Source: Candidatus Nealsoniibacteriota bacterium (GTDB taxonomy: Bacteria > Patescibacteriota > Minisyncoccia > Minisyncoccales > PWPS01). Taken from it: a stretch of DNA of 33,622 bases. The translations under genes and the position numbers were made by a program. The notes beneath the pieces are model-generated. The model saw only the letters and a program-made list of their open reading frames with translations, did not search any database and was not told the origin of the DNA. Of the stretch, positions 24,983 through 33,618 are shown in pieces; positions within the stretch are counted from its first letter, which is position 1; each line of letters starts with the position of its first letter. The stretch spans positions 1 through 33,622 of the forward strand of contig PWKU01000034.1 of the NCBI GenBank assembly GCA_003559635.1. Direction: 5' to 3'.

Positions 24983-26620
24983 ATGAGTGATAATGACATA
25001 ACATTTTTCGGATACACAAATTTTCGCAACGAAAAGCGGAAATTTGGGATTAAGCGTGATGATCGGCGTCGCCATTTTTATGCTATTGGTAAAACAGGAA
25101 TGGGTAAGTCGGTATTGCTTGAAAATATGGCTATTCAAGATATCCAGCGAGGAGATGGGGTGGGGTTTATCGACCCTCACGGAGAGGCGGTGGAAAAAAT
25201 ATTAAAATGTATTCCGGAAGAGCGTGTTAATGATATAGTCTATTTTAACCCGGCAGATACGAAAAGAGTTATTGGTTTTAATGTTATGGAAAGAGTGGAT
25301 AAAGATTACAGGCACTTAGTTGCCTCCGGACTAATGGGTGTTTTTAAGAAGATATGGCCAGATGTTTGGTCGGCAAGAATGGAGTATATTCTTAACAATA
25401 CTATTCTTGCTCTTTTGGATTATCCGAATTCCACCCTTTTAGGGATAAATCGGATGATGTCCGATAAAGAATTTCGGGCAAAGGTTATTGAAAAAATCAC
25501 AGATCCGGTTGTGAAATCTTTCTGGACAAAAGAATTCGCTTCGTGGAGCCAACAATACGCTACCGATGCGGTTTCGGCAATTCAAAACAAAGTGGGTCAG
25601 TTCACATCGGTCTCTGTTGTAAGAAATATCATTGGTCAAGTAAACTCAACCATTGATATGCGCGACATCATGAACAATCAGAAGATACTGATAGTTAATC
25701 TTTCCAAAGGAAAAATAGGGGAGGACAATTCGATGCTCCTGGGAGCTCTTGTTATTACCAAGCTTCAACTTGCGGCAATGGAGAGAGTAAACATTCCCGA
25801 AGAGGAGAGAAAGGACTTCTTCTTATATATTGATGAGTTTCAAAACTTTGCGACGCGTTCCTTTATCAATATTCTCTCCGAGGCACGCAAGTATCGGTTG
25901 TCATTAACCTTAGGGCATCAGTATATTGGGCAACTGGATGAATATGATAAAACGGGACATCATATGCGTGATGCAATTTTTGGAAATGTGGGTACTATTG
26001 TCTCCTTCAGGCTGGGAGCCGAAGATGCGGAGTTTTTGGAAAAAGAATTTGTGCCGACTGTGACCATGGATGATATAATCAACCTTCCAAAACACAATGT
26101 TTACACAAAACTGATGATAGACGGAATTTCCGGAAGGCCTTTTTCTGCGGAAACGATGCCTCCCTTTGAGGAAGAAGATGCAGTATCAATTCAGAAGATT
26201 ATTAGGGTGTCAGGGGAGCGTTACGGAACGGACAGGGTAAAAGTGGAAGAAAAATTGTCGCGCTGGCTTGGCGAATTTAAAGAAGCAACCGGAAAGAAGG
26301 AAACAAGCGATGCGGACTTGCCTGGATCCGGCGGAGAGCTTTATGATGCAACATGCACTAAATGCGGTAAAAAAACCAAAGTTCCTTTTGCTCCTGACGG
26401 AAACCGACCGACATTTTGTAAAACATGCAGGAAATCTTTAAAAAATAAGAATGAAAAGAAAAAGGAGAGCGAGGAAGAAGGTGAAAATCCCGAAAATAAA
26501 GACAAAAAAACTTCTTTAAGAGATGCTCTTGAAGAGATAAAAGGAGAGGAAGAAAAAAATAAAGTTAGTGGTCTTAAACAAGCGCTACAAGATGCTTTTA
26601 AAAAGAAAAAGGACGATTAG
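24983..26620 (+). CDS. VirD4/TraG-like (type IV secretion coupling / DUF87-like) ATPase with C-terminal CxxC-x17-CxxC zinc ribbon
   Basis: Walker A AIGKTGMGKSVLLENMA; Walker B FFLYIDEFQNFA; SEARKYRLSLTLGHQYIGQL; C-terminal CTKCGKKTKVPFAPDGNRPTFCKTC. Confidence 0.87.
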   Translation: MSDNDITFFGYTNFRNEKRKFGIKRDDRRRHFYAIGKTGMGKSVLLENMAIQDIQRGDGVGFIDPHGEAVEKILKCIPEERVNDIVYFNPADTKRVIGFNVMERVDKDYRHLVASGLMGVFKKIWPDVWSARMEYILNNTILALLDYPNSTLLGINRMMSDKEFRAKVIEKITDPVVKSFWTKEFASWSQQYATDAVSAIQNKVGQFTSVSVVRNIIGQVNSTIDMRDIMNNQKILIVNLSKGKIGEDNSMLLGALVITKLQLAAMERVNIPEEERKDFFLYIDEFQNFATRSFINILSEARKYRLSLTLGHQYIGQLDEYDKTGHHMRDAIFGNVGTIVSFRLGAEDAEFLEKEFVPTVTMDDIINLPKHNVYTKLMIDGISGRPFSAETMPPFEEEDAVSIQKIIRVSGERYGTDRVKVEEKLSRWLGEFKEATGKKETSDADLPGSGGELYDATCTKCGKKTKVPFAPDGNRPTFCKTCRKSLKNKNEKKKESEEEGENPENKDKKTSLRDALEEIKGEEEKNKVSGLKQALQDAFKKKKDD

Positions 26621-27764
26621 AAACATTAACGTGAAGGGAAGAGTTGTTCTGGTGCGTTGCGATTTTAATGTCTCTTTAAATGAAAATGGAGAAGTTGAAG
26701 ATGATTTAAGAATTAGACAAGTTCTCCCGACGATTCGTTATCTTTTAAAGAAGAAAGCAAAAGTTGTTCTACTTAGCCATTTCAGCTCAAAGGGGCAAAG
26801 TGCACACCCTGTTAAAAAATCGCTTTCCGGTCTTCTTAAGACAGAAGTGGGTTTTGTCGATGATTGTGTCGGGGAAAAGGTACTGGAAAAAATAAGGAAG
26901 ATGGAAGAAAGGGAAGTACTCCTTCTGGAAAATGTAAGAATGCATAAAGAAGAAGAAGAGAGTTCGACTGAATTTGGAAAGGAGCTGGCTTCTCTTGCCG
27001 ATTTTTTTGTTAATGATGCTTTTTCCGTTTCTCATCGTAGCCATGCTTCGCTAACACAAATTCCATTGTTTATTCCTGCCGTAAAAGGATTTTTAATGGA
27101 AAGAGAGATAAAGTTATTAGGTGATATTCGGAAGAATTCTAAAAAGTCGGTAGCGGTTATTATCGGAGGGGTAAAAATCAAATCGAAAATATCGGTGGTA
27201 AATTATTTTTTAAAAAATGCAGAACATGTTTTGCTTGGAGGAAAGATTGCTAATATGGTACTTATTGTACGGAAGATTGCGTTCAACCTTCCCTGGCCAA
27301 GCGATGAAATTGAAGAAGTGGTAAAAAAGATTGATTATACTTCTACCAAGCTCCATATACCGGTTGATGTTGTTTCATCGCCGGATAATACGGGAGAAAA
27401 AGGTGTTCGGGAAATAGCTCCGGGGAAGATAAGTGGAGAAGAAGATATTTTTGATATCGGGCCCGAAACGCGAAAACTTTACGGTGATATTTTAAAAGAA
27501 GCGGAAGTAATAATTTGGGCCGGACCACTTGGTTTTTCTGAGAAAAAGCCGTTTGAGGGCGGAACGAAAGAAGTAGGGGAAATGGTTGCCGAAAATAAAA
27601 AAGCTATTAAAATAGTCGGTGGGGGAGATACTATAAAAGCGTTTCAAAAATTTAATTTGTTGGAAAAAATGGATCTTGTCTCTTATGGAGGAGGAGCCAT
27701 GCTCGCATATTTGAGCGAGCAAGCCATGCCGGGAATTGAGGCGTTAGAAGAAAATCAACAATGA
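26592..27764 (+). CDS. pgk: Phosphoglycerate kinase (divergent)
   Basis: VLVRCDFNVSLNENGEVEDDLRIRQVLPTI, LLLENVRMHKEEE, NDAFSVSHRSHASL, GGVKIKSKI, VIIWAGPLGFSE, GGGDTIKAF; starts within the upstream gene. Confidence 0.9.
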   Translation: MLLKRKRTIRNINVKGRVVLVRCDFNVSLNENGEVEDDLRIRQVLPTIRYLLKKKAKVVLLSHFSSKGQSAHPVKKSLSGLLKTEVGFVDDCVGEKVLEKIRKMEEREVLLLENVRMHKEEEESSTEFGKELASLADFFVNDAFSVSHRSHASLTQIPLFIPAVKGFLMEREIKLLGDIRKNSKKSVAVIIGGVKIKSKISVVNYFLKNAEHVLLGGKIANMVLIVRKIAFNLPWPSDEIEEVVKKIDYTSTKLHIPVDVVSSPDNTGEKGVREIAPGKISGEEDIFDIGPETRKLYGDILKEAEVIIWAGPLGFSEKKPFEGGTKEVGEMVAENKKAIKIVGGGDTIKAFQKFNLLEKMDLVSYGGGAMLAYLSEQAMPGIEALEENQQ

Positions 27765-28879
27765 AAAACTTAAAAGAGGTTTCAGAAAGAATAAAAAAAG
27801 CGGTTGATGATAATGAAAAAATCGTCCTTTATGGTGATGCGGATTTGGACGGAGTTACTTCTGTGGTAATTCTAGAAGAGGCAATTGGTAAAATAGGGGG
27901 TAGAGCTGTTGTTTATATTTCCGACAGAGAAAATTGGGGCTACGGTTTGAGCAAAGAAGCTGTATTGAATATGAAGAAAGAGTCTCCGGCACTTCTTATC
28001 TCACTTGACTGCGGAATCAGTAATTTTGAAGGAGCGGAAACCGCAAACAAAGAGGGCTTTGATTTTGTAATTATTGATCATCACAAAACGCAGTCTAAAC
28101 TTCCAAAAGCTTCATTGATATTGGATCCGTTACAAGAAGGAGATCGATACCCTTTTAAAAAGCTGGCAAATGCCGGAGTGGTTTATAAGCTTACTCAGGA
28201 GATGCTGGGCAAAGATTTTCCGGCCAAGAAAAATAGGTTTTTAGAAATGGTTGTTTTGGCAACTATCGCTGACATGGTTCCCAAAGAAGCCGATAATAAG
28301 AAGTTTTTGGAAGAAGGATTGGGGCTTTTGGAAGATCCTTCAATCACTTCACTAGCGGTTTTAAAGGAAAGAACGGAAGAAAACTTTGTTGAGTATGTAA
28401 CGTCTCTATTAAATGTCACAAAGGCTAAAGGCACAGCAAATAACACATATTTTTTCTTTAAAGAAGATGATCCTCAAGAAATTGAGAATCTGATTAACGA
28501 GATAAAAGTAGATTATGAAAAGAGGAAGCAGGAAATAAAAGTGGAAGAAGAAAGGATAAGTGAGAAAGTAGATGAGGACTCTCTGTTTATCTTTGAAGAA
28601 GGTTCTTTTCCTTCTTCTTTAGCCGGTTCGGTTGCGTCAAAGATTATAAAAAAGCACGGCAAAACGGTTTTTTTGTATGCCAGAGAAGATGGTATTGCGA
28701 GTGGCTCTGTCAGAGTAGTTGTCGGCCAGGATGCGGTTGAAATGATGACGCACTGCAAAAAGTATCTGGAATCCTTTGGTGGACATCCGGAAGCCGCAGG
28801 CTTTATGCTAAAAGAAGAAAATATTGAAAATTTCAAAAATTGTTTAACGGATTATTTTTGTAAATATTTAAATAATTAA
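27761..28879 (+). CDS. DHH-family phosphoesterase (RecJ-like, with DHHA1-like region)
   Basis: YGDADLDGVTSVVILEEA, LISLDCGIS, FVIIDHHKTQ, IASGSVRVVVGQDAVEMM...SFGGHPEAAGFML; ATGA overlap with pgk. Confidence 0.88.
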   Translation: MKNLKEVSERIKKAVDDNEKIVLYGDADLDGVTSVVILEEAIGKIGGRAVVYISDRENWGYGLSKEAVLNMKKESPALLISLDCGISNFEGAETANKEGFDFVIIDHHKTQSKLPKASLILDPLQEGDRYPFKKLANAGVVYKLTQEMLGKDFPAKKNRFLEMVVLATIADMVPKEADNKKFLEEGLGLLEDPSITSLAVLKERTEENFVEYVTSLLNVTKAKGTANNTYFFFKEDDPQEIENLINEIKVDYEKRKQEIKVEEERISEKVDEDSLFIFEEGSFPSSLAGSVASKIIKKHGKTVFLYAREDGIASGSVRVVVGQDAVEMMTHCKKYLESFGGHPEAAGFMLKEENIENFKNCLTDYFCKYLNN

Positions 28880-28883
28880 AAGT

Positions 28884-29327
28884 ATGAAAAAAATAACCAT
28901 CTACACCGACGGAGGAGCGCGTGGAAATCCCGGACAGGCCGCTGCAGGAACTGTTTTTTATAACGAAAAAGGAGAGAAGGTGAAGGAATACGGAAAATAT
29001 TTAGGAGATAACTTGACCAATAACGAAGCTGAGTACATGGCCGCTATTTTTGGTTTGGAGAAGTTCAAATCTTTCTTCGGAAAAAGAATTGCAAAAGAAA
29101 CGGAAGTGACTCTTTGCAGCGACTCGGAGCTTCTTGTGAACCAGTTGAACGGAAAATATAAAATTGAAAACGAGAAACTTCAACCTCTTTTTCTAAAATT
29201 ATGGAATCTTCGCTTGGATTTCAGAAAGGTAAAAATTTCGTCGGTTTCTCGGACAAAAAATAAAGATGCGGACAGAATGGTTAATGAGGTTCTTGATAAT
29301 GAAAAAAAGGCGACAAAATTGTTTTAG
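28884..29327 (+). CDS. RNase HI-family protein
   Basis: IYTDGGARGNPGQAAAGTVFYN, LTNNEAEYMAAIFGLE, CSDSELLVNQLNGKYKIENEKLQPL, NKDADRMVNEVLD; acidic catalytic residues appear intact. Confidence 0.9.
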   Translation: MKKITIYTDGGARGNPGQAAAGTVFYNEKGEKVKEYGKYLGDNLTNNEAEYMAAIFGLEKFKSFFGKRIAKETEVTLCSDSELLVNQLNGKYKIENEKLQPLFLKLWNLRLDFRKVKISSVSRTKNKDADRMVNEVLDNEKKATKLF

Positions 29328-29330
29328 AAA

Positions 29331-29894
29331 TTACTGAACTCTTCTCACATATTCTCCTGTGTCCGTATTTACCTCGACGGTGTCTTTTTCTTTTATAAAA
29401 AGAGGAGCGTCAATTTTCTTTCCCGTTTCCAGTGTTACTACTTTTGTTCCTCCTTCCGATCTGTTTCCCTTGACTCCCGGAGGAGCTTCTTCCACTTGAA
29501 GGCTTATTTTTATCGGTAGCAAAACATTGATAATTTTTTCTCCAAATAACAGTGTGGTGACAGGAGCTTTTTCCTTGAGATAATTTACTCTCTCGCCGAG
29601 GACGCCTTCATCCAACTTGAAGCGGCTTGAGGGATTGTTTTCTTCGTGAAAAACATATTCTCCCTTATGAGAGTAAACAAAAACGGCACTTCTCTTTTCT
29701 AAATCCGCTTCTTCCACCTCTTCTCCGGGGTGGAATGTTTTTTGCAAGACGGCACCTGTTCTGATGTTCTTTAGCTCTGCCTGCACAACAGATTTACCCC
29801 TTCCTTTTACGACATGGGAGTGTTTGGTTATTTCGTAGGGGTCTTCTCTTAAAATGATTACTTTTCCTTTTTTTATCTCATTATGCTTTAACAT
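29331..29894 (-). CDS. efp: Elongation factor P
   Basis: MLKHNEIKKGKVIILREDPYEITKHSHVVKGRGKSVVQAELKNIRTGAVLQKTFHPGEEVEEADLEKR ... three-domain EF-P length of 187 aa. Confidence 0.9.
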   Translation of the reverse strand: MLKHNEIKKGKVIILREDPYEITKHSHVVKGRGKSVVQAELKNIRTGAVLQKTFHPGEEVEEADLEKRSAVFVYSHKGEYVFHEENNPSSRFKLDEGVLGERVNYLKEKAPVTTLLFGEKIINVLLPIKISLQVEEAPPGVKGNRSEGGTKVVTLETGKKIDAPLFIKEKDTVEVNTDTGEYVRRVQ

Positions 29895-29961
29895 GGCTGT
29901 TTGATTATTATCTTTTTATGAGTTATAATATAGCACAAACTTAAAAAAGGTGGGATGGGCG

Positions 29962-30339
29962 ATGATAATGGTCAATATTTTGGTGATCATTGCAGTTCTT
30001 TTTATTCTATTGGGAATATATACATTATTAATGAATGCACAAGACCGGAAAAATTCGGAGCAAGAAGGGAGAGAAGAGATGAGTATCCTCGCGAAGCTAT
30101 TTTCTATCTCCAAAGAAGAGGAAGAAGAAGGGAATGAGAGAGATATAAGGTTAGAAAAATATAAGAAAAAACTTGAAAGACTGGGATTTAATGGAAAAAA
30201 CTTGGAAGCTCTTCCAGAAAAAAAGAAGAAAAAAGTTCTCAAAATTCTTGATAATGGCTCAATGAGGTTATATATGGATCAATTACAGGAGGTCAGATCA
30301 GTGAAAAAGAGCCCCAAGAAGAACCTTAAAAGATGTTAA
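29962..30339 (+). CDS. Small hypothetical protein with one N-terminal TM and a charged coiled coil
   Basis: MIMVNILVIIAVLFILLGIYTLLMN, then an acidic/basic helical region; SD-like aaaaaaggtggg upstream; the track uses GTG 29950. Confidence 0.55.
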   Translation: MIMVNILVIIAVLFILLGIYTLLMNAQDRKNSEQEGREEMSILAKLFSISKEEEEEGNERDIRLEKYKKKLERLGFNGKNLEALPEKKKKKVLKILDNGSMRLYMDQLQEVRSVKKSPKKNLKRC

Positions 30340-30356
30340 TAGTCAAAAACATCTGG

Positions 30357-30378
30357 GCACCGAAAGGTGCTTTTTTTT
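30357..30378 (+). terminator. Rho-independent terminator
   Basis: GCACC-GAAA-GGTGC followed by T8. Confidence 0.88.
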
Positions 30379-30399
30379 CCGCTTTTTTTGTTTTTTTGG

Positions 30400-30405
30400 T
30401 AAAAT
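30400..30405 (+). promoter_or_regulatory. Putative extended -10 (TGG-TAAAAT) 8 nt before ATG 30414
   Basis: tttttttggTAAAATaacgctatATG. Confidence 0.45.
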
Positions 30406-30413
30406 AACGCTAT

Positions 30414-31664
30414 ATGGAAAACAAAATCAATTTTGATGTCGCTATTATTGGAGGAGGGCCGTCGGGAATGATGGCCGCAATTTCGTCTGCTAGAAAAGGA
30501 GCCAGTGTTGTTCTACTTGAAAAGAATAAAAAGCTTGGGCAAAAATTATTACTGACCGGAAACGGTAGGTGTAATATAACAAATGCGGAATTTGATACAA
30601 AGAGATTGGTTTCATATTACGGGAAAAGAGGAAAGTTTCTTTTTTCCGCTTTTCATCTTTTTGGCCCACAAGAGGTAATGGATTTTTTGAAGGAAGAGAG
30701 GGTAAGCACTAAAATTGAGAGAGGCGGGCGCGTCTTTCCGAAAAGCAACAAAGCAGAAAGTGTGCTCAACGCTCTTATTAGATGTTTGAAAAAGAACAAT
30801 GTTACTGTTGTTTGCAACGCGAAGGTTCACCGTTTGGCGGAAAAAGATAAACGAATAAAAAAAATTGTGCTCCAAGGGAAGAAAGAGGTTTTTGCCAAAA
30901 ACTATATTCTCTGTGCCGGGGGAGTAGCATATCCGGCAACCGGATCTACCGCAGATGGAATAAGAATGGCAAAATCTCTCGGACACAAAATAGAGGAGAT
31001 TAATCCGGCGTTGGTGCCGATTAAAATTAAAGAGGGTTTTGTAAAAGATTTGGGGGGACTCTCTCTCAAAAATGTGGAAATTACTGCAAAGCGGGGGAAA
31101 AAGTCTTTGAAAAAATTTGGAGAGTGTCTGTTTACCCATTACGGAATGAGCGGGCCGATAATTTTGGAAATGAGCAAGGAAATAGGAGAAATGTGGAAAG
31201 AAGGGGAAGTAAGTTTGTTTCTTGATTTAAAGCCGGCACTGGATTGCAAAAAACTTGATCGTAGGGTTCAGCGTGATTTTCAGAAGTATGGCAATAAACT
31301 TTTTAAAAACAGTCTAAATGATCTTTTGCCCTCCAAATTAATTTTTCCGATAATAAAATTGTCCCGGATAGATCCGCAAAAAAAAGTTAATGAGATAACC
31401 AGGGACGAAAGAAAAAGACTGGTCGGCATACTGAAAAACATGGAGATGACCGTAGAAGGAACGATGGGGGTTGACTTGGCGATTACCAATACCGGAGGTG
31501 TTTCGCTTTCCGAAATAGACGAGAAGACAATGCGCTCGAAAAAAATTAACAACCTCTTTTTTGCGGGGGATATTATCGATTTGGACGGACCGACAGGAGG
31601 TTTTAATTTGCAAATGTGTTGGAGTACCGGATATGTGGCGGGAAAATCTTCTGCAAAACCATAA
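30414..31664 (+). CDS. NAD(P)/FAD-dependent oxidoreductase, HI0933/YhiN-like (BaiN family)
   Basis: FDVAIIGGGPSGMMAAISSARKGASVVLLEKNKKLGQKLLLTGNGRCNITN, GGVAYPATGSTADGIRMAKSLGH, LFFAGDIIDLDGPTGGFNLQMCWSTGYVAG. Confidence 0.93.
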   Translation: MENKINFDVAIIGGGPSGMMAAISSARKGASVVLLEKNKKLGQKLLLTGNGRCNITNAEFDTKRLVSYYGKRGKFLFSAFHLFGPQEVMDFLKEERVSTKIERGGRVFPKSNKAESVLNALIRCLKKNNVTVVCNAKVHRLAEKDKRIKKIVLQGKKEVFAKNYILCAGGVAYPATGSTADGIRMAKSLGHKIEEINPALVPIKIKEGFVKDLGGLSLKNVEITAKRGKKSLKKFGECLFTHYGMSGPIILEMSKEIGEMWKEGEVSLFLDLKPALDCKKLDRRVQRDFQKYGNKLFKNSLNDLLPSKLIFPIIKLSRIDPQKKVNEITRDERKRLVGILKNMEMTVEGTMGVDLAITNTGGVSLSEIDEKTMRSKKINNLFFAGDIIDLDGPTGGFNLQMCWSTGYVAGKSSAKP

Positions 31665-31703
31665 AAATTTTTATTATTATCATATATATTTAAATAACAA
31701 AGA

Positions 31704-32786
31704 ATGAAGAGACTGAAAAGGGTAAAAGCATTTTATGATAAATACGAAAGATACCTTATCCCCGGTGCGCTTGTTTTCGGATTTGTTACTGATGTATTAA
31801 CATTTCGGTTTATCAATTTTACCGCCGCGATGATTCTTCTGGCGGGCCATATTCTTTTTGTTGGAGTGAATATCACGGTTATCAATTTTTACGAAGTAAA
31901 GAGAATTACCGGAAAGTTTTTTTCTTACTGGCGCATACTTGCCCCTCTTTTCTTGCAATATTCTTTTGGTAACCTTTTTAGTGCTTTTCTAATCTTTTAT
32001 TCTCATAGTGGTTCGTTTTCTGCAAGTTGGCCCTTTATAGGTGTTGTCATATTTTTAATGATAGGAAACGAGGTTTTCCGTAAATACAATGTCCGGCCTT
32101 CTATCCAGATCAGTGTTTATTTTTTTGCAATTTTTTCATATCTGAATCTTCTTTTTCCGAACCTGTTAAAAGATTTGGGAGATTGGATTTTTATTGGTAG
32201 CGGACTTGTCAGTTTAACTGCAGTAGTGCTTTTTATCCATTTTCTTTCTTCTTATGTTCCGCAAGTTAAGGAGAGGAAGAAAACGCTGTCATTCTCCGTT
32301 GGGAGCATTTTCTTGGTAATGAATTTGTTTTATTTTTTCAATCTTATTCCTCCGATTCCTCTCTCGATTCAGGATATTGGCATTTACCACGATATAAGAA
32401 GAGTTGATGGCAGTTATGAGGTGTTAACCGAGGAGTGCGACGGTTATCTGAAATGTCTGTTTTTTTACGAGAGGAGGCATATATCGTCGGAAAGGGGACG
32501 GCTTTATCTTTACAGCGCGGTTTTTGCGCCGGAAGATATGAAACTTAACGTTTCCCATGAATGGCAAAAATTTAATGAGGAGAATAACAGGTGGGAAACG
32601 GCTGGAAATATTCCCTTTTCCGTTGTCGGGGGAAGAGACACGGGCTACAGATGGTATACTTATTATATGGTCACTCCCGGTTTCTGGAGAGTTAATGTTA
32701 AGACGGAGAAAGGGCAAACTATCGGTCGAAAAAACTTTTACGTTTTTGAAGAAGATAATATTATTAAAACAAAAAAGAAGATATAA
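31704..32786 (+). CDS. Polytopic membrane protein with C-terminal DUF2914-like domain
   Basis: Multiple TM helices, then SAVFAPEDMKLNVSHEWQKFNEENNRWETAGNIPFSVVGGRDTGYRWYTYYMVTPGFWRVNVKTEKGQTIGRKNFYVF. Confidence 0.75.
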   Translation: MKRLKRVKAFYDKYERYLIPGALVFGFVTDVLTFRFINFTAAMILLAGHILFVGVNITVINFYEVKRITGKFFSYWRILAPLFLQYSFGNLFSAFLIFYSHSGSFSASWPFIGVVIFLMIGNEVFRKYNVRPSIQISVYFFAIFSYLNLLFPNLLKDLGDWIFIGSGLVSLTAVVLFIHFLSSYVPQVKERKKTLSFSVGSIFLVMNLFYFFNLIPPIPLSIQDIGIYHDIRRVDGSYEVLTEECDGYLKCLFFYERRHISSERGRLYLYSAVFAPEDMKLNVSHEWQKFNEENNRWETAGNIPFSVVGGRDTGYRWYTYYMVTPGFWRVNVKTEKGQTIGRKNFYVFEEDNIIKTKKKI

Positions 32787-32859
32787 TCTGTATTGTCGCC
32801 AAATGACATGGGGCTTGAGTATTGATAACATCTTATTTTTATAGTAATTTGAAGCCACT

Positions 32860-33570
32860 ATGACGAAAGAAAAAAACAACGAAAAATTTTTTACGGACAG
32901 GGATAAAACACTTTTGAAGCTTTTTTTTGTAACATTTTTACTGTCCATTTTAGTTCTGAACTGGAACGATCTTTCTTGGTTTATGAATGTTAGGACGGCT
33001 CCGCAACTTATTCGGCAAAATCTGTCGGGAGTTTTCTTTACGGAGAGAGGAGGAGAAGATAATGGAAAAGTAGAGGAAGAAGACGATAATGGAGATGATG
33101 AAGAGGAGATTGATCCCGCCGTTTACTGTGAAGGAAATGAAATAACAATTTCTGCTATAGATATAACGGCGCCGGTTGTGGAGGCGGGAGGAACAACGGA
33201 AGTGGAGTATAGGGAGGCCTTGGATAGAGGAGTAATTCACTTTCCGGGAACTGCCTATCCCGGGGAAGAAGGGATGAGTGTACTACTTGGGCATTCTGCT
33301 CCACCCGGATGGCCGAAAATTAACCATGATTGGGTTTTTACCGATATAGATGATTTAAAAGAAGGAAATGAAATTGAAGTTTGCTATAACAACATACTCA
33401 CCGTTTATACGGTAATCGATGAAGAAGAGGGCAAAAAAATATATGAAGTTGGTGAAGATGTTCCTCCCTTGTACTCTCCGGAGGAACAAAAAAAAGAAAT
33501 AGTTATAATGAGTTGCTGGCCTCCGGGGAGTAGCGACGGCAGAATAGGAGTTCGCGCTGTAGTCAAATAA
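32860..33570 (+). CDS. Sortase family protein
   Basis: N-terminal TM and acidic linker; GVIHFPGTAYPGEEGMSVLLGHSAPPGWPKINHDWVFTDIDDLKEGNEIEVCYNN...IVIMSCWPPGSSDGRIGVRAVV; His, Cys and Arg positions present. Confidence 0.87.
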   Translation: MTKEKNNEKFFTDRDKTLLKLFFVTFLLSILVLNWNDLSWFMNVRTAPQLIRQNLSGVFFTERGGEDNGKVEEEDDNGDDEEEIDPAVYCEGNEITISAIDITAPVVEAGGTTEVEYREALDRGVIHFPGTAYPGEEGMSVLLGHSAPPGWPKINHDWVFTDIDDLKEGNEIEVCYNNILTVYTVIDEEEGKKIYEVGEDVPPLYSPEEQKKEIVIMSCWPPGSSDGRIGVRAVVK

Positions 33571-33591
33571 CCTCCCAACACCCCCAAAAAA

Positions 33592-33618
33592 GCATTGCAG
33601 GGTCAGACCCTGCAATGT
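33592..33618. repeat. REP-like palindrome copy 3 (GCATTGCAGGGTCAGACCCTGCAATGT)
   Basis: Same core and orientation as copy 2, downstream of the sortase gene. Confidence 0.85.

Noticed and set aside
23625-26620. Integrative conjugative element
   Set aside because: Only a coupling-type ATPase and one membrane protein are present; no relaxase, VirB4, integrase or att-like repeats, and the flanks are housekeeping genes.
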